Shown: positions 1-13,803 of the stretch, one piece after another | How positions within the stretch are numbered: the stretch's first letter is position 1 | Layout: the number at the start of each line of letters is the position of its first letter | Origin: Nymphaea colorata | Taxonomy: Eukaryota > Streptophyta > Magnoliopsida > Nymphaeales > Nymphaeaceae | DNA length: 64,000 nt | Direction: 5' to 3' | NCBI RefSeq assembly: GCF_008831285.2 | Contig: NW_022204507.1 | Coordinates: forward strand, 5,600,174 to 5,664,173 | Made by a program: the position numbers and the translations under genes | The notes under the pieces: generated by a model | Databases searched by the model: none | Told to the model about the DNA's origin: nothing | What the model saw: only the letters and a program-made list of their open reading frames with translations

Positions 1-388
1 CCATATTTAATTGAATTGCCTAACTTGTTGTTACATTCATTATTGATCATTTACTAGACTGAAATCACAAGCTTAAAAGAAAATGAATGAGATCAAGTGA
101 TTCGTTTGCTCACTTATATTTAATCTAATGTGTCTCACTTGTTGTTACATTGATAATGAATGATTTAAATGATTGAAATCACAATTTATTTGATCTCTTT
201 TAAATATCAACGAGTTTAATTCTTGTTACATCTATAGCGAAGGATTTAAGGAATGGAAATCCAAGTTACTATCTTCGAGTGGAATTTAAGTGATTCTTTT
301 GATCGCACATATTTAATTCAATGTGCTTAAATTGTTATTACATCTATATTAATGATATAGTGATTGAAATCACAAGATTAAAGAAAAT
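1..388. repeat. Partial HOR unit at window edge, ending in an A6/A21 chimera
   Basis: The window opens at the end of monomer C2 and runs through A3, B4 and C5. It then enters a monomer that begins as A6 (ATTACATCTATATTA, CACAAGATTAAA) and continues as A21 (GAAGGAGATTCAACTCATTC). This is the tail of a 6-monomer variant in which A6 is joined to A21. Confidence 0.8.
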
Positions 389-1672
389 GAAGGAGATTCA
401 ACTCATTCACTTGATCACTTATAGTTAATGTAATATGTTTCGCTTGTTACAATGTCTTAATGAATGATTAAAATGACTAAAATCACTAGTTTACATGGTA
501 GAATGAGACCAATGCATTTGTTTAATCCCTTGTATCTAATGCAATGAGCTTAACTTCTTGTTACATACATAGGAACAATTTAAGAGATGAAATCAGAAGT
601 TCCTATCAATGCGAGTTGGTTTAAGTGATGCTTTTGATGACGCATATTTAATTGAATGTGCCTAACTTGTTGTTACATCCATATTGAATCATTTAGTAGA
701 CTGAAATCACAAGCCTAAAAGAAAATGAATTATAATCAAGTGATTCGTTTGCTAACTTATATTAATCTAATGTGTCTCACTTGTTGTTACATTGATAATG
801 AATGATTTAAATGATTGAAATCACAATTTGTTTGATCTCTTTTAAATAATCCAACGAGTTTAACTTCTTGTTACATCTATAGCGAAGGATTTAAGGAATG
901 GAAATCACAAGTTACTATCATTACGAGTGGAATTTAAGTGATTCTTTTGATCGCACATATTTAATTCAATGTGCTTAAATTGTTATTACATCCATATTAA
1001 ATGATATAGTGAATTGAAATCACAAGATTAAAAGAAAATGAATGAGACTCAACTGATTGATTGCTCACTCATATTAATCTAATGTTTCTCACTTGTTATT
1101 ACATGTATAATGATGATTTTAATGATTGAAATCACAAGTTCATATGTATGTAAATGGATCATTACCTTAGTTACACCCCTTGTAGTTAATCCAATTAGTT
1201 GAACTTGTTGTTACATCATCTATGATGAATGATCTAGGAAAAAAATCACAAGTTGTGTCAATAATAGTGGGATTTAATTCATTCATTTGATCACACATAT
1301 TAAATTAAATGTGTATAACATTTTATTAATACATATTAAATGATGTAGTGGATTGAAATCACAAGTTTAAATGAAATGAATGAGATTCAGTTATTCATTT
1401 GCCATCACATAAATAATGGTTCACTTGTTATTGCATCTATAATGATGATTTAAGTGATTGAATCACAAGTTCACGTGATACAAATGGGATCTATCATTAG
1501 TTTGATCCTTGCAGTTAATCTAATGAGTTGAACTTGTAGTTACATATCTAATTATTGATCTAGGATTTAATCATAATTTGTATCAAATGCCGAGAATTTA
1601 ATTCATTCATTTATCACACATATTGAATGAAGTGTTAACTTGTGATCATTCACTGAAGGTTTGTATGAAAAT
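389..1672. repeat. 12-monomer HOR variant (1,284 bp)
   Basis: Boundaries are set on the GAAGGAG landmark inside A21. The unit holds monomers B1 to C11 and an A12/A21 chimera. It has many one-base gaps compared with other copies, so its length is slightly short. Confidence 0.85.
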
Positions 1673-3966
1673 GAAGGAGATTCAACTCATTCACTTGATC
1701 ACTTATAGTTAATGTAATATGTTTCGCTTGTTACAATGTCTATAATGAATGATTAAAATGACTAAATCAGTAGTTTACATGGGTAGAAATGAGACCAATG
1801 CATTTGTTTAATCCCTTGTATCTAATGCAATGAGCTTAACTTCTTGTTACATACATAGGGAACAATTTAAGAGATGAAATCACAAGTTCCTATCAATGCG
1901 AGTTGGTTTAAGTGATGCTTTTGATGACGCATATTTAATTGAATGTGCCTAACTTGTTGTTACATTCATATTGAATCATTTAGTAGACTGAAATCACAAG
2001 CTTAAAAGAAAATGAATGAGAATCAAGTGATTCGTTTGCTCACTTATATTTAATCTAATGTGTCTCACTTGTTGTTACATTGATAATGAATGATTTAAAT
2101 GATTGAAATCACAATTTGTTTGATCTCTTTTAAATAATCCAACGAGTTTAACTTCTTGTTACATCTATAGCGAAGGATTTAAGGAATGGAAATCACAAGT
2201 TACTATCATTACGAGTGGAATTTAAGTGATTCTTTTGATCGCACATATTTAATTCAATGTGCTTAACTTGTTATTACATCCATATTAAATGATATAGTGA
2301 ATTGAAATCACAAGATTAAAAGAAAATGAATGAGACTCAACTGATTGATTTGCTCACTCATATTTAATCTAATGTGTCTCACTTGTTATTACATGTATAA
2401 TGAATGATTTTAATGATTGAAATCACAAGTTCATATGTATGTAAATGGGATCATTACCTTAGTTACACCCTTGTAGTTAATCCAATTAGTTGAACTTGTT
2501 GTTACATCATCTATGATGAATGATCTAAGGAAAAGAAATCACAAGTTTGTGTCAATAATAGTGGGATTTAATTCATTCATTTGATCACACATATTAAATT
2601 AAATGTGTATAACATTTTATTAATACATATTAAAATGATGTAGGGATTGAAATCACAAGTTTAAATGAAATTGAATGAGATTCAGGTTATTCATTTGCTC
2701 AATCACACTAAATATAATTGTTTCACTTGTTTGCTCTATAATGAATGATTTAAGTGATTGCAATCACAAGTTCACGTGGATACAAATGGGATCTATGCAT
2801 TAGTTTGATCCCTTGCAGTTAATCTAATGAGTTGAACTTGTAGTTACATATCTAATTATTGATCTAAGAGATTTAAATCATAAGTTCGTATCAATGCCCG
2901 AGAGATTTAATTCATTCATTTGATCACACATATTTAATTGAAAGTGGTTAACTTGTTGATGCATTCACATTGAATGGTTCGTATGAAAATGAATGAGATT
3001 CAACTCATTCAAATGATCTCTTGTAGTTAATCTAATATGTTTCGTTTGTTATAAAGTCTGTAATGAATGGTTTAAAAGATTAAAATCACTAGTTTATATG
3101 GATACAAAGGAACCAATGCATTTGTTCGATCCCTTGTATCCAATCTAATGAGTTTAACTTCATGTTACATCTATGGCGAACGATTTGAGGGATTGAAATC
3201 GCAAGTTCCCTCAATACGAGTGGGATTTAAGTGTTTCTTTTGATCACGCATATTTAATTGATTTTTTTTTTACTTGTTGTAACATCCTTATTGAATTATT
3301 TAGTCGATTGTAATCACAAGTTTAAAAGAAAATTAATGAGATTCAAGTGATTGATTTGCTCATCGATATTTAATCTAAGTGTCTCACTTGTTATTACATC
3401 TATAATGAATTATTTAATTGATTCAAATCACAAGTTCATATGTATATAAGTGGGATCTATGCATTAGTTCGATCCCTTGTAGTTAATCCAATCGGTTGAA
3501 CTTGTGCTACATCAATAGTGAATGATCTATAGGAAAGAAATCCTAAGTTTGTATCAATAATAGTGGGATTTTATTGATTCATTTGATCATGCATATTAAA
3601 TTGAATGTGGATAAGACGTTGTTAATCCATATTAAATGATTTAGTACATTGAAATCACAATTTTAAACGAAAATGAATGAGATTCAAGTCATTCAATTGT
3701 GCAATCACAATAAATATAAGGTGTTTCACTTGTTATTACATCTAAAATGAATGATTTAAATGATTGCGATCACAAGTTCATATAGATACAAATGAGATCT
3801 AAGTATTAGTTTGATCCATTGCAGTTAATCCAATGAGTTAAACTTGTAGTTACATATCTAATGAGTTGATTCATTTGATCACACATATTTAATTGAAAGT
3901 GGTTAACTTATTGTTACATTCACATTGACTGATTTAGTGAATTAAATCACAAGTTTGTATGAAAAT
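1673..3966. repeat. 21-monomer HOR unit (2,294 bp)
   Basis: A full unit running B1 to A21, including the A12-specific GGTTCGTATGAAAATGAATG and the T-run of monomer A15. B10 has a local deletion in its ACTTGTT-TTGCATC start. Confidence 0.9.
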
Positions 3967-6262
3967 GAAGGAGATTCAACTCATTCACTTGATCACTTAT
4001 AGTTAATGTAATATGTTTCGCTTGTTACAATGTCTATAATGAATGATTAAAATGACTAAAATCACTAGTTTACATGGTAGAAATGAGACCAATGCATTTG
4101 TTTAATCCCTTGTATCTAATGCAATGAGCTTAACTTCTTGTTACATACATAGGGAACAATTTAAGAGATGAAATCAGAAGTTCCTATCAATGCGAGTTGG
4201 TTTAAGTGATGCTTTTGATGACGCATATTTAATTGAATGTGCCTAACTTGTTGTTACATCCATATTGAATCATTTAGTAGACTGAAATCACAAGCTAAAA
4301 GAAAATGAATGAGAATCAAGTGATTCGTTTGCTCACTTATATTTAATCTAATGTGTCTCACTTGTTGTTACATTGATAATGAATGATTTAAATGATTGAA
4401 ATCACAATTTGTTTGATCTCTTTTAAATAATCCAACGAGTTTAACTTCTTGTTACATCTATAGCGAAGGATTTAAGGAATGGAAATCACAAGTTACTATC
4501 ATTACGAGTGGAATTTAAGTGATTCTTTTGATCGCACATATTTAATTCAATGTGCTTAACTTGTTATTACATCCATATTAAATGATATAGTGAATTGAAA
4601 TCACAAGATTAAAAGAAAATGAATGAGACTCAACTGATTGATTTGCTCACTCATATTTAATCTAATGTGTCTCACTTGTTATTACATGTATAATGAATGA
4701 TTTTAATGATTGAAATCACAAGTTCATATGTATGTAAATGGATCATTACCTTAGTTACACCCCTTGTAGTTAATCCAATTAGTTGAACTTGTTGTTACAT
4801 CATCTATGATGAATGATCTAAGGAAAAGAAATCACAAGTTTGTGTCAATAATAGTGGGATTTAATTCATTCATTTGATCACACATATTAAATTAAATGTG
4901 TATAACATTTTATTAATACATATTAAAATGATGTAGTGGATTGAAATCACAAGTTTAAATGAAATTGAATGAGATTCAGGTTATTCATTTGCTCAATCAC
5001 ACTAAATATAATGTGTTTCACTTGTTATTGCATCTATAATGAATGATTTAAGTGATTGCAATCACAAGTTCACGTGGATACAAATGGGATCTATGCATTT
5101 GTTTGATCCCTTGCAGTTAATCTAATGAGTTGAACTTGTAGTTACATATCTAATTATTGATGATCGAATAGATTTAAATCATAAGTTCGTATCAATGCCG
5201 AGAGATTTATTCATTCATTTGATCACACATATTTAATTGAAAGTGGTTAACTTGTTGATGCATTCACAGTGAATGGTTCGTATGAAAATGAATGAGATTC
5301 AACTCATTCAAATGATCTCTTGTAGTTAATCTAATATGTTTCGTTTGTTATAAAGTCTGTAATGAATGGTTTAAAAGATTAAAATCACTAGTTTATATGG
5401 ATACAAAGGAACCAATGCTTTGTTCGATCCCTTGTATCCAATCTAATGAGTTTAACTTCATGTTACATCTATGGCGAACGATTTGAGGGATTGAAATCGC
5501 AAGTTCCCTCAATACGAGTGGGATTTAAGTGTTTCTTTTGATCACGCATATTAATTGATTTTTTTTTACTTGTTGTAACATCCTTATTGAATTATTTAGT
5601 CGATTGTAATCACAAGTTTAAAAGAAAATTAATGAGATTCAAGTGATTGATTTGCTCATCGATATTTAATCTAATGTGTCTCACTTGTTATTACATCTAT
5701 AATGAATTATTTAATTGATTCAAATCACAAGTTCATATGTATATAAGTGGGATCTATGCATTAGTTCGATCCCTTGTAGTTAATCCAATCGGTTGAACTT
5801 GTGGCTACATCAATAGTGAATGATCTATGGGAAAGAAATCCTAAGTTTGTATCAATAATAGTGGGATTTTATTGATTCATTTGATCATGCATATTAATTG
5901 AATGTGGATAAGACGTTGTTAATCATATTAAAGATTTAGTACATTGAAATCACAATTTTAAATGAAAATGAATGAGATTCAAGTCATTCAATTGTGCAAT
6001 CACAATAAATATAAGGTGTTTCACTTGTTATTACATCTAAAATGAATGATTTAAATGATTGCGATCACAAGTTCATATAGATACAAATGAGATCTAAGTA
6101 TTAGTTTGATCCATTGCAGTTAATCCAATGAGTTAAACTTGTAGTTACATATCTAATGAGTTGATTCATTTGATCACACATATTTAATTGAAAGTGGTTA
6201 ACTTATTGTTACATTCACATTGACTGATTTAGTGAACTGAAATCACAAGTTTGTATGAAAAT
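3967..6262. repeat. 21-monomer HOR unit (2,296 bp)
   Basis: A full unit. It carries a private variant, CGAATAGATTT in C11 (near 5,164), where most copies read CTAAGAGATTT. The only other unit with it is 11,512-13,803. Confidence 0.9.
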
Positions 6263-7575
6263 GAAGGAGATTCAACTCATTCACTTGATCACTTATAGTT
6301 AATGTAATATGTTTCGCTTGTTACAATGTCTATAATGAATGATTAAAATGACTAAAATCACTAGTTTACATGGGTAGAAATGAGACCAATGCATTTGTTT
6401 AATCCCTTGTATCTAATGCAATGAGCTTAACTTCTTGTTACATACATAGGGAACAATTTAAGAGATGAAATCACAAGTTCCTATCAATGCGAGTTGGTTT
6501 AAGTGATGCTTTTGATGACGCATATTTAATTGATGTGCCTAACTTGTTGTTACATCCATATTGAATCATTTAGTAGACTGAAATCACAAGCTTAAAAGAA
6601 AATGAATGAGAATCAAGTGATTCGTTTGCTCACTTATATTTAATCTAATGTGTCTCACTTGTTGTTACATTGATAATGAATGATTTAAATGATTGAAATC
6701 ACAATTTGTTTGATCTCTTTTAAATAATCCAACGAGTTTAACTTCTTGTTACATCTATAGCGAAGGATTTAAGGAATGGAAATCACAAGTTACTATCATT
6801 ACGAGTGGAATTTAAGTGATTCTTTTGATCGCACATATTTAATTCAATGTGCTTAATTGTTATTACATCATATTAAATGATATAGTGAATTGAAATCACA
6901 AGATTAAAAGAAAATGAATGAGACTCAACTGATTGATTTCACTCATATTTAATTAATGTGTCTCATTGTTATTACATGTATAATGAATGATTTTAATGAT
7001 TGAAATCACAAGTTCATATGTATGTAAATGGGATCATTACCTTAGTTACACCCCTTGTAGTTAATCCAATTAGTTGAACTTGTTGTTACATCATCTATGA
7101 TGAATGATCTAAGGAAAATAAATCACAAGTTTGTGTCAATAATAGTGGGATTTAATTCATTCATTTGATCACACATATTAAATTAAATGTGTATAACATT
7201 TTATTAATACATATTAAAATGATGTAGTGGATTGAAATCACAAGTTTAAATGAATTGAATGAGATTCAGGTTATTCATTTGCTCAATCACACTAAATATA
7301 ATGTGTTTCACTTGTTATTGCATCTATAATGAATGATTTAAGTGATTGCAATCACAAGTTCACGTGGATACAAATGGGATCTATGCATTAGTTTGATCCT
7401 TGCAGTTAATCTAATGAGTTGAACTTGTAGTTACATATCTAATTATTGATCTAAAGATTTAAATCATAAGTTGTATCAATGCCTGAGAGATTTAATTCAT
7501 TCATTTGATCACACATATTTAACTGAAAGTGGTTAACTTGTTGATGCATTCACATTGAATGGTTCGTATGAAAAT
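6263..7575. repeat. 12-monomer HOR variant (1,313 bp), first of four in a row
   Basis: Monomers B1 to C11, then an A12/A21 chimera: A12-type GGTTCGTATGAAAATG continues directly into A21-type AAGGAGATTC. It is followed by three more units of the same architecture. Confidence 0.88.
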
Positions 7576-8881
7576 GAAGGAGATTCAACTCATTCACTTG
7601 ATCACTTATAGTTAATGTAATATGTTTCGCTTGTTACAATGTCTATAATGAATGATTAAAATGACTAAAATCACTAGTTTACATGGGTAGAAATGAGACC
7701 AATGCATTTGTTTAATCCCTTGTATCTAATGCATGAGCTTAACTTCTTGTTACATACATAGGGAACAATTTAAGAGATGAAATCACAGTTCCTATCAATG
7801 TGAGTTGGTTAAGTGATGCTTTTGATGACGCATATTTAATTGATTGTGCCTAACTTGTTGTTACATCCATATTGAATCATTTAGTAGACTGAAATCACAA
7901 GCTTAAAAGAAAATGAATGAGAATCAAGTGATTCGTTTGCTCACTTATATGTAATCTAATGTGTCTCACTTGTTGTTACATTGATAATGAATGATTGAAA
8001 TCACAATTTGTTTGATCTCTTTAAAGTAATCCAACGAGTTTAACTCTTGTTACACCTATAGCGAAGGATTTAGGAATGGAAATCACAAGTTACTATCATT
8101 ACGAGTGGAATTTAAGTGATTCTTTTGATCGCACATATTTAATTCAATGTGCTTAAATTGTTATTACATCATATTAAATGATATAGTGAATTGAAATCAC
8201 AAGATTAAAAGAAAATGAATGAGACTCAACTGATTGATTTGCTCACTCATATTTAATCTAATGTGTCTCACTTGTTATTACATGTATAATGAATGATTTT
8301 AATGATTGAAATCACAAGTTCATATGTATGTAAATGGGATCATTACCTTAGTTACACCCCTTGTAGTTAATCCAATTAGTTGAACTTGTTGTTACATCAT
8401 CTATGATGAATGATCTAAGGAAAAAAATCACAAGTTTGTGTCAATAATAGTGGGATTTAATTCATTCATTTGATCACACATATTAAATTAAATGTGTATA
8501 ACATTTTATTAACACATATTAAAATGATGTAGTGGATTGAAATCACAAGTTTAAATGAAATTGAATGAGATTCAGGTTATTCATTTGCTCAATCACACTA
8601 AATATAATGTGTTTCACTTGTTATTGCATCTATAATGAATGATTAAGTGATTGCAATCACAAGTTCACGTGGATACAAATGGGATCTATGCATTAGTTTG
8701 ATCTCTTGCAGTTAATCTATGAGTTGAACTTGTAGTTACATATCTAATTATTGATCTAAGAGATTTAAATCATAAGTTTGTATCAATGCCTGAGAGATTT
8801 AATTCATTCATTTGATCACACATATTAACTGAAAGTGGTTAACTTGTTGATGCATTCACATTGAATGGTTCGTATGAAAAT
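7576..8881. repeat. 12-monomer HOR variant (1,306 bp)
   Basis: Same architecture as the preceding unit. It shares private variants with the next unit: a shortened B4 reading AATGAATGATTGAAATC, TTTAAAGTAATCC, ACACCTATAGCG and TATATGTAATC. The two are evidently sister copies. Confidence 0.88.
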
Positions 8882-10196
8882 GAAGGAGATTCAACTCATT
8901 CACTTGATCACTTATAGTTAATGTAATATGTTTCGCTTGTTACAATGTCTATAATGAATGATTAAAATGACTAAAATCACTAGTTTACATGGGTAGAAAT
9001 GAGACCAATGCATTTGTTTAATCCCTTGTATCTAATGCCATGAGCTTAACTTCTTGTTACATACATAGGGAACAATTTAAGAGATGAATCACAAGTTCCT
9101 ATCAATGCGAGTTGGTTTAAGTGATGCTTTTGATGACGCATATTTAATTGATTGTGCCTAACTTGTTGTTACATCCATATTGAATCATTTAGTAGACTGA
9201 AATCACAAGCTTAAAAGAAAATGAATGAGAATCAAGTGATTCGTTTGCTCACTTATATGTAATCTAATGTGTCTCACTTGTTGTTACATTGATAATGAAT
9301 GATTGAAATCACAATTTGTTTGATCTCTTTAAAGTAATCCAACGAGTTTAACCTCTTGTTACACCTATAGCGAAGGATTTAGGGAATGGAAATCACAAGT
9401 TACTATCATTACGAGTGGAATTTAAGTGATTCTTTTGATCGCACATATTTAATTCAATGTGCTTAAATTGTTATTACATCTATATTAAATGATATAGTGA
9501 ATTGAAATCACAAGATTAAAAGAAAATGAATGAGACTCAACTGATTGATTTGCTCACTCATATTTAATCTAATGTGTCTCACTTGTTATTACATGTATAA
9601 TGAATGATTTTAATGATTGAAATCACAAGTTCATATGTATGTAAATGGGATCATTACCTTAGTTACACCCCTTGTAGTTAATCCAATTAGTTGAACTTGT
9701 TGTTACATCATCTATGATGAATGATCTAAGGAAAATAAATCACAAGTTTGTGTCAATAATAGTGGGATTTAATTCATTCATTTGATCACACATATTAAAT
9801 TAAATGTGTATAACATTTTATTAACACATATTAAAATGATGTAGTGGATTGAAATCACAAGTTTAAATGAAATTGAATGAGATTCAGGTTATTCATTTGC
9901 TCAATCACACTAAATATAATGTGTTTCACTTGTTATTGCATCTATAATGAATGACTTAAGTGATTGCAATCACAAGTTCACGTGGATACAAATGGGATCT
10001 ATGCATTAGTTTGATCTCTTGCAGTTAATCTGATGAGTTGAACTTGTAGTTACATATCTAATTATTGATCTAAGAGATTTAAATCATAAGTTTGTATCAA
10101 TGCCCGAGAGATTTAATTCATTCATTTGATCACACATATTTAATTGAAAGTGGTTAACTTGTTGATGCATTCACATTGAATGGTTCGTATGAAAAT
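8882..10196. repeat. 12-monomer HOR variant (1,315 bp)
   Basis: Sister copy of 7,576-8,881 by shared private variants in A3, B4 and C5. It ends in the same A12/A21 chimera. Confidence 0.88.
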
Positions 10197-11511
10197 GAAG
10201 GAGATTCAACTCATTCACTTGATCACTTATAGTTAATGTAATATGTTTCGCTTGTTACAATGTCTATAATGAATGATTAAAATGACTAAAATCACTAGTT
10301 TACATGGGTAGAAATGAGACCAATGCATTTGTTTAATCCCTTGTATCTAATGCCATGAGCTTAACTTCTTGTTACATACATAGGGAACAATTTAAGAGAT
10401 GAAATCACTAGTTCCTATCAATGCGAGTTGGTGTAAGTGATGCTTTTGATGACGCATATTTAATTGATTGTGCCTAACTTGTTGTTACATCCATATTGAA
10501 TCATTTAGTAGACTGAAATCACAAGCTTAAAAGAAAATGAATGAGAATCAAGTGATTCGTTTGCTCACTTATATTAATCTATGTGTCTCACTTGTTGTTA
10601 CATTGATAATGAATGATTTAAATGATTGAAATCACAATTTGTTTGATCTCTTTAAAGTAATCCAACGAGTTTAACTTCTTGTTACACTATAGCGAAGGAT
10701 TTAAGGAATGGAAATCACAAGTTACTATCATTACGAGTGGAATTTAAGTGATTCTTTTGATCGCACATATTTAATTCAATGTGCTTAACTTGTTATTACA
10801 TCCATATTAAATGATATAGTGAATTGAAATCACAAGATTAAAAGAAAATGAATGAGACACAACTGATTGATTTGCTCACTCATATTTAATCTAATGTGTC
10901 TCACTTGTTATTACATGTATAATGAATGATTTTAATGATTGAAATCACAAGTTCATATGGATGTAAATGGGACATTACCTTAGTTACACCCCTTGTAGTT
11001 AATCCAATTAGTTGAACTTGTTGTTACATCATCTATGATGAATGATCTAAGGAAAGAAATCACAAGTTTGTGTCAATAATAGTGGGATTTAATTCATTCA
11101 TTTGATACACATATTAAATTAAATGTGTATAACATTTTATTAATACATATTAAAATGATGTAGTGATTGAAATCACAAGTTTAAATGAAATTGAATGAGA
11201 TTCAGGTTATTCATTTGCTCAATCACACTAAATATAATGTGTTTCACTTGTTATTGCATCTATAATGAATGATTTAAGTGATTGCAATCACAAGTTCACG
11301 TGGATACAAATGGGATCTATGCATTAGTTTGATCTCTTGTAGTTAATCTAATGAGTTGAACTTGTAGTTACATATCTAATTATTGATCTAAGAGATTTAA
11401 ATCATAAGTTTGTATCAATGCCGAGAGATTTAATTCATTCATTTGATCACACATATTCAATTGAAAGTGGTTAACTTGTTGATGCATTACATTAATGGTT
11501 CGTATGAAAAT
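10197..11511. repeat. 12-monomer HOR variant (1,315 bp), last of four
   Basis: Shares TTGATTGTGCC and TTTAAAGTAATCC with the two units to its left but has a full-length B4 start. Its last monomer reads GAATGAGATTCAACTCATTC followed by A21-type CACTTGATCAC, so the exchange point differs by a few bases or was later converted. Confidence 0.85.
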
Positions 11512-13803
11512 GAATGAGATTCAACTCATTCACTTGATCACTTATAGTTAATGTATATGTTTCGCTTGTTACAATGTCTATAATGAATGATTAAAATGAC
11601 TAAAATCAGTAGTTTACATGGGTAGAAATGAGACCAATGCATTTGTTTAATCCCTTGTATCTAATGCATGAGCTTAACTTCTTGTTACATACATAGGGAA
11701 CAATTTAAGAGATGAATCACAAGTTCCTATCAATGCGAGTTGGTTTAAGTGCTGCTTTTGATGAGCATATTTAATTGATTGTGCCTAACTTGTTGTTACA
11801 TCCATATTGAATCATTTAGTAGACTGAAATCACAAGCTTAAAAGAAAATGAATGAGAATCAAGTGATTCGTTTGCTCACTTATATCTAATCTAATGTGTC
11901 TCACTTGTTGTTACATTGATAATGAATTATTTAAATGATTGAAATCACAATTTGTTTGATCTCTTTTAAGTAATCCAACGAGTTTAACTTCTTGTTACAT
12001 CTATAGCGAAGGATTTATGGAATGGAAATCACAAGTTACTGTCATTACGAGTGGAATTTAAGTGATTCTTTTGATCGCACATATTTAATTCAATGTGCTT
12101 AATTGTTATTACATCCATATTAAATGATATAGTGAATTGAAATCACAAGATTAAAAGAAAATGAATGAGACTCAAATGATTGATTCACTCAAATTTAATT
12201 TAATGTGTCTCACTTGTTATTACATGTATAATGAATGATTTTAATGATTGAAATCACAAGTTCATATGTATGTAAATGGGATCATTACCTTAGTTACACC
12301 CCTTGTAGTTAATCCAATTAGTTGAACTTGTTGTTAGATCATCTATGATGAATGATCTAAGGAAAAGAAATCACAAGTTTGTGTCAATAATAGTGGGATT
12401 TAATTCATTCATTTGATCACACATATTAAATTAAATGTGTATAACATTTTATTAATACATATTAAAATGATGTAGTGGATTGAAATTACAAGTTTAAATG
12501 AAATTGAATGAGATTCAGGTTATTCATTTGCTCAATCACACTAAATATAATGTGTTTCACTTGTTATTGCATCTATAATGAATGATTTAAGTGATTGCAA
12601 TCACAAGTTCACGTGGATACAAATGGGATCTATGCATTAGTTTGATCCCTTGCAGTTAATCTAATGAGTTGAACTTGTAGTTACATATCTAATTATTGAT
12701 CGAATAGATTTAAATCATAAGTTCGTATCAATGCCCGAGAGATTTAATTCATTCATTTGATCACACATATTTAATTGAAAGTGGTTAACTTGTTGATGCA
12801 TTCACATTGAATGGTTCGTATGAAAATGAATGAGATTCAACTCATTCAAATGATCTCTTGTAGTTAATCTAATATGTTTCGTTTGTTATAAAGTCTGTAA
12901 TGAATGGTTTAAAAGATAAAATCACTAGTTTATATGGATACAAAAGGAACCAATGCATTTGTTCGATCCTTGTATCCAATCTAATGAGTTTAACTTCATG
13001 TTACATCTATGGCGAACGATTTGAGGGATTGAAATCGCAAGTTCCCTCAATACGAGTGGGATTTAAGTGTTTCTTTTGATCACGCATATTTAATTGATTT
13101 TTTTTTTACTTGTTGTAACATCCTTATTGAATTATTTAGTCGATTGTAATCACAAGTTTAAAAGAAAATTAATGAGATTCAAGTGATTGATTTGCTCATC
13201 GATATTTAATCTAATGTGTCTCACTTGTTATTACATCTATAATGAATTATTTAATTGATTCAAATCACAAGTTCATATGTATATAAGTGGGATCTATGCA
13301 TTAGTTCGATCCCTTGTAGTTAATCCAATCGGTTGAACTTGTGGCTACATCAATAGTGAATGATCTATGGGAAAGAAATCCTAAGTTTGTATCAATAATA
13401 GTGGGATTTTATTGATTCATTTGATCATGCATATTAAATTGAATGTGGATAAGACGTTGTTAATCCATATTAAATGATTTAGTACATTGAAATCACAATT
13501 TTAAACGAAAATGAATGAGATTCAAGTCATTCAATTGTGCAATCACAATAAATATAAGGTGTTTCACTTGTTATTACATCTAAAATGAATGATTTAAATG
13601 ATTGCGATCACAAGTTCATATAGATACAAATGAGATCTAAGTATTGTTTGATCCATTGCAGTTAATCCAATGAGTTAAACTTGTAGTTACATATCTAATG
13701 AGTTGATTCATTTGATCACACATATTTAATTGAAAGTGGTTAACTTATTGTTACATTCACATGACTGATTTAGTGAATTGAAATCACAAGTTTGTATGAA
13801 AAT
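11512..13803. repeat. 21-monomer HOR unit (2,292 bp)
   Basis: A full unit. It shares the C11 CGAATAG variant with 3,967-6,262, so these two flank the 12-mer block. Confidence 0.88.
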
